From: Vulgatibacter incomptus
GTDB taxonomy: Bacteria; Myxococcota; Myxococcia; Myxococcales; Vulgatibacteraceae
Direction: 5' to 3'
Length of the DNA: 64,000 bases
NCBI RefSeq assembly: GCF_001263175.1
Contig: NZ_CP012332.1
Location: 1,485,501 to 1,549,500 of the forward strand
Made by a program: the position numbers and the translations under genes. Each line of letters starts with the position of its first letter. The stretch's first letter is position 1. The notes beneath the pieces are model-generated. The model was not told the origin of the DNA. It did no database searches and saw nothing but the letters and a program-made list of their open reading frames with translations. This document shows positions 62,986 to 64,000 of the stretch, piece by piece.

Positions 62986-63951
62986 ATGGATCGGAATCTG
63001 GCGCTCGAGGTGGTCCGCGTGACGGAGGCCGCAGCCCTCGCGAGCGCGAGGCTCATGGGCCGTGGCGACGAGAAGGCTTGTGATCAGGCTGCCGTGGACG
63101 CGATGCGGAAGGCCTTCGACTCGCTCCGGATCCGCGGAACCGTGGTGATCGGCGAGGGCGAGCGCGACGAGGCGCCGATGCTCTACATCGGCGAGACGGT
63201 CGGCTGTGGCGACGGGGATTCCTCCGAGGTGGACATCGCCCTCGACCCCCTCGAGGGCACGACCATCTGCGCCACCGGCCGCGGCAACTCCATCTCCGTG
63301 ATCGCGATCGCGGAGCGGGGCAAGTTCCTCCACGCGCCGGACACCTACATGGAGAAGATCGCCGTCGGCCCCAAGGCCAAGGGCGCGATCGACCTCCGCA
63401 AGACGCCGACCGAGAACCTCCGCCGGATCGCCGACGCGATGAACCGCTACGTCGAGGATCTCACCGTCTGCATCCTGGATCGCCCGCGGCACGAGAAGCT
63501 GATCCGCGAGGTGCGGGACGCCGGCGCCCGGATCAAGCTCATCGGCGACGGCGACGTGGCGGCTGCGGTCGCGACCTGCTTCGAGGAGACCGGCGTCGAC
63601 GTCCTGATGGGGATCGGCGGCGCGCCCGAGGGCGTGCTCGCGGCTGCCGCGATCCGCTGCGTCGGCGGGGCGTTCCAGGGCCGCCTCTCCTTCCGCAATG
63701 AGAAGGAGAAGGAGCGCGCCAAGGCGATGGGCATCGACGACCTCGAGAAGGTCTTCGACCTCGAAGACCTCGCCTCCGGCGACGTGATGTTCGCGGCGAC
63801 CGGCGTGACCAGCGGCGACTTCCTCAAGGGAGTCCGCTTCTTCGGCGGCGGCGCGGCCACCCACTCCGTGGTGATGCGCTCGGCGACCGGCACGGTCCGC
63901 TACATCGAGTCGACGCACCACTTCGACCGCAAGCCCAACTACGGCTGGTAG
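62986..63951 (+). CDS. glpX: Fructose-1,6-bisphosphatase class II
   Basis: 321 residues of the GlpX family, a lithium-sensitive-phosphatase-like fold. Metal and substrate motifs: GTVVIGEGERDEAPMLYIGE, EVDIALDPLEGTTICATG, DRPRHEKLI, KLIGDGDVAAA and GIGGAPEGVLAAAAIRCVGG. It hydrolyses fructose 1,6-bisphosphate in gluconeogenesis (some members also act on sedoheptulose bisphosphate). AGAGGAACGAG lies before ATG 62986. The last 49 bases of the window show no further gene. Confidence 0.95.
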   Translation: MDRNLALEVVRVTEAAALASARLMGRGDEKACDQAAVDAMRKAFDSLRIRGTVVIGEGERDEAPMLYIGETVGCGDGDSSEVDIALDPLEGTTICATGRGNSISVIAIAERGKFLHAPDTYMEKIAVGPKAKGAIDLRKTPTENLRRIADAMNRYVEDLTVCILDRPRHEKLIREVRDAGARIKLIGDGDVAAAVATCFEETGVDVLMGIGGAPEGVLAAAAIRCVGGAFQGRLSFRNEKEKERAKAMGIDDLEKVFDLEDLASGDVMFAATGVTSGDFLKGVRFFGGGAATHSVVMRSATGTVRYIESTHHFDRKPNYGW

Positions 63952-64000
63952 TGGCCTCGAGCCCGCCGCCCTCGGCCCGCCCGGCGATCTCGATCCCGGG

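Overview
The window is high-G+C DNA with dense, mostly co-oriented genes, many GTGA/ATGA start-stop overlaps, numerous lipoproteins, a bactofilin, an AgmX/PglI-type domain protein and HEAT/TPR proteins. That mix points to a myxobacterium (Myxococcota, probably Cystobacterineae; a Vulgatibacter- or Anaeromyxobacter-like organism is my inference). No tRNA, rRNA, CRISPR array or replication origin was found.

Layout. (1) 0.2-7.8 kb: a short-chain acyl-CoA operon with 3-hydroxybutyryl-CoA dehydrogenase, enoyl-CoA hydratase, two acyl-CoA dehydrogenases and a split B12 acyl-CoA mutase. The mutase carries a long histone-like Lys/Ala tail and isobutyryl-CoA-mutase-type substrate residues. HMG-CoA lyase follows at 9.6 kb after a Gly-rich lipoprotein. 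Together these suggest branched-chain amino acid/short-chain acyl-CoA catabolism. (2) 10.6-15.3 kb: an ICMT-like methyltransferase, a TetR regulator with an alpha/beta hydrolase, a DUF4476 protein, a beta-CASP RNA metallo-hydrolase and an orphan HicB. (3) 15.3-23 kb, minus strand: a macA-macB-permease-tolC efflux operon (macA frameshifted), followed by two tandemly duplicated beta-helix lipoproteins; the duplication also copied the 3' end of tolC. (4) 23-38.6 kb: an accessory region. Four tandem paralogues of a Cys-rich repeat lipoprotein (one decayed, one frameshifted) are split by a lower-G+C segment that is flanked by two degenerate, same-orientation IS66 remnants. The segment carries three genes: a three-LamG lipoprotein, a 1010-residue protein with coiled coils and a C-terminus resembling Tc-toxin A subunits, and a beta-helix lipoprotein that is a distant homologue of the pair at 15-18 kb. 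This is the best candidate for an undescribed system. (5) 38.8-64 kb: mainly housekeeping genes (dxs, tlyA, pyrE, nadB, rlmN, glpX) mixed with myxobacterial specials: an excisionase-HTH/receiver fusion, a TPR protein apparently starting at AUC, a bactofilin next to a ParB/Srx-like protein, an Npt-like/HEAT/cyclic-nucleotide-binding fusion, a TPR-AIM24 protein, a PQQ-like propeller and a HARE-HTH protein with a degenerate Mrr domain.

All assignments come from reading translations by eye; no database search was run. Long antisense ORFs, common in DNA of this composition, were discarded.
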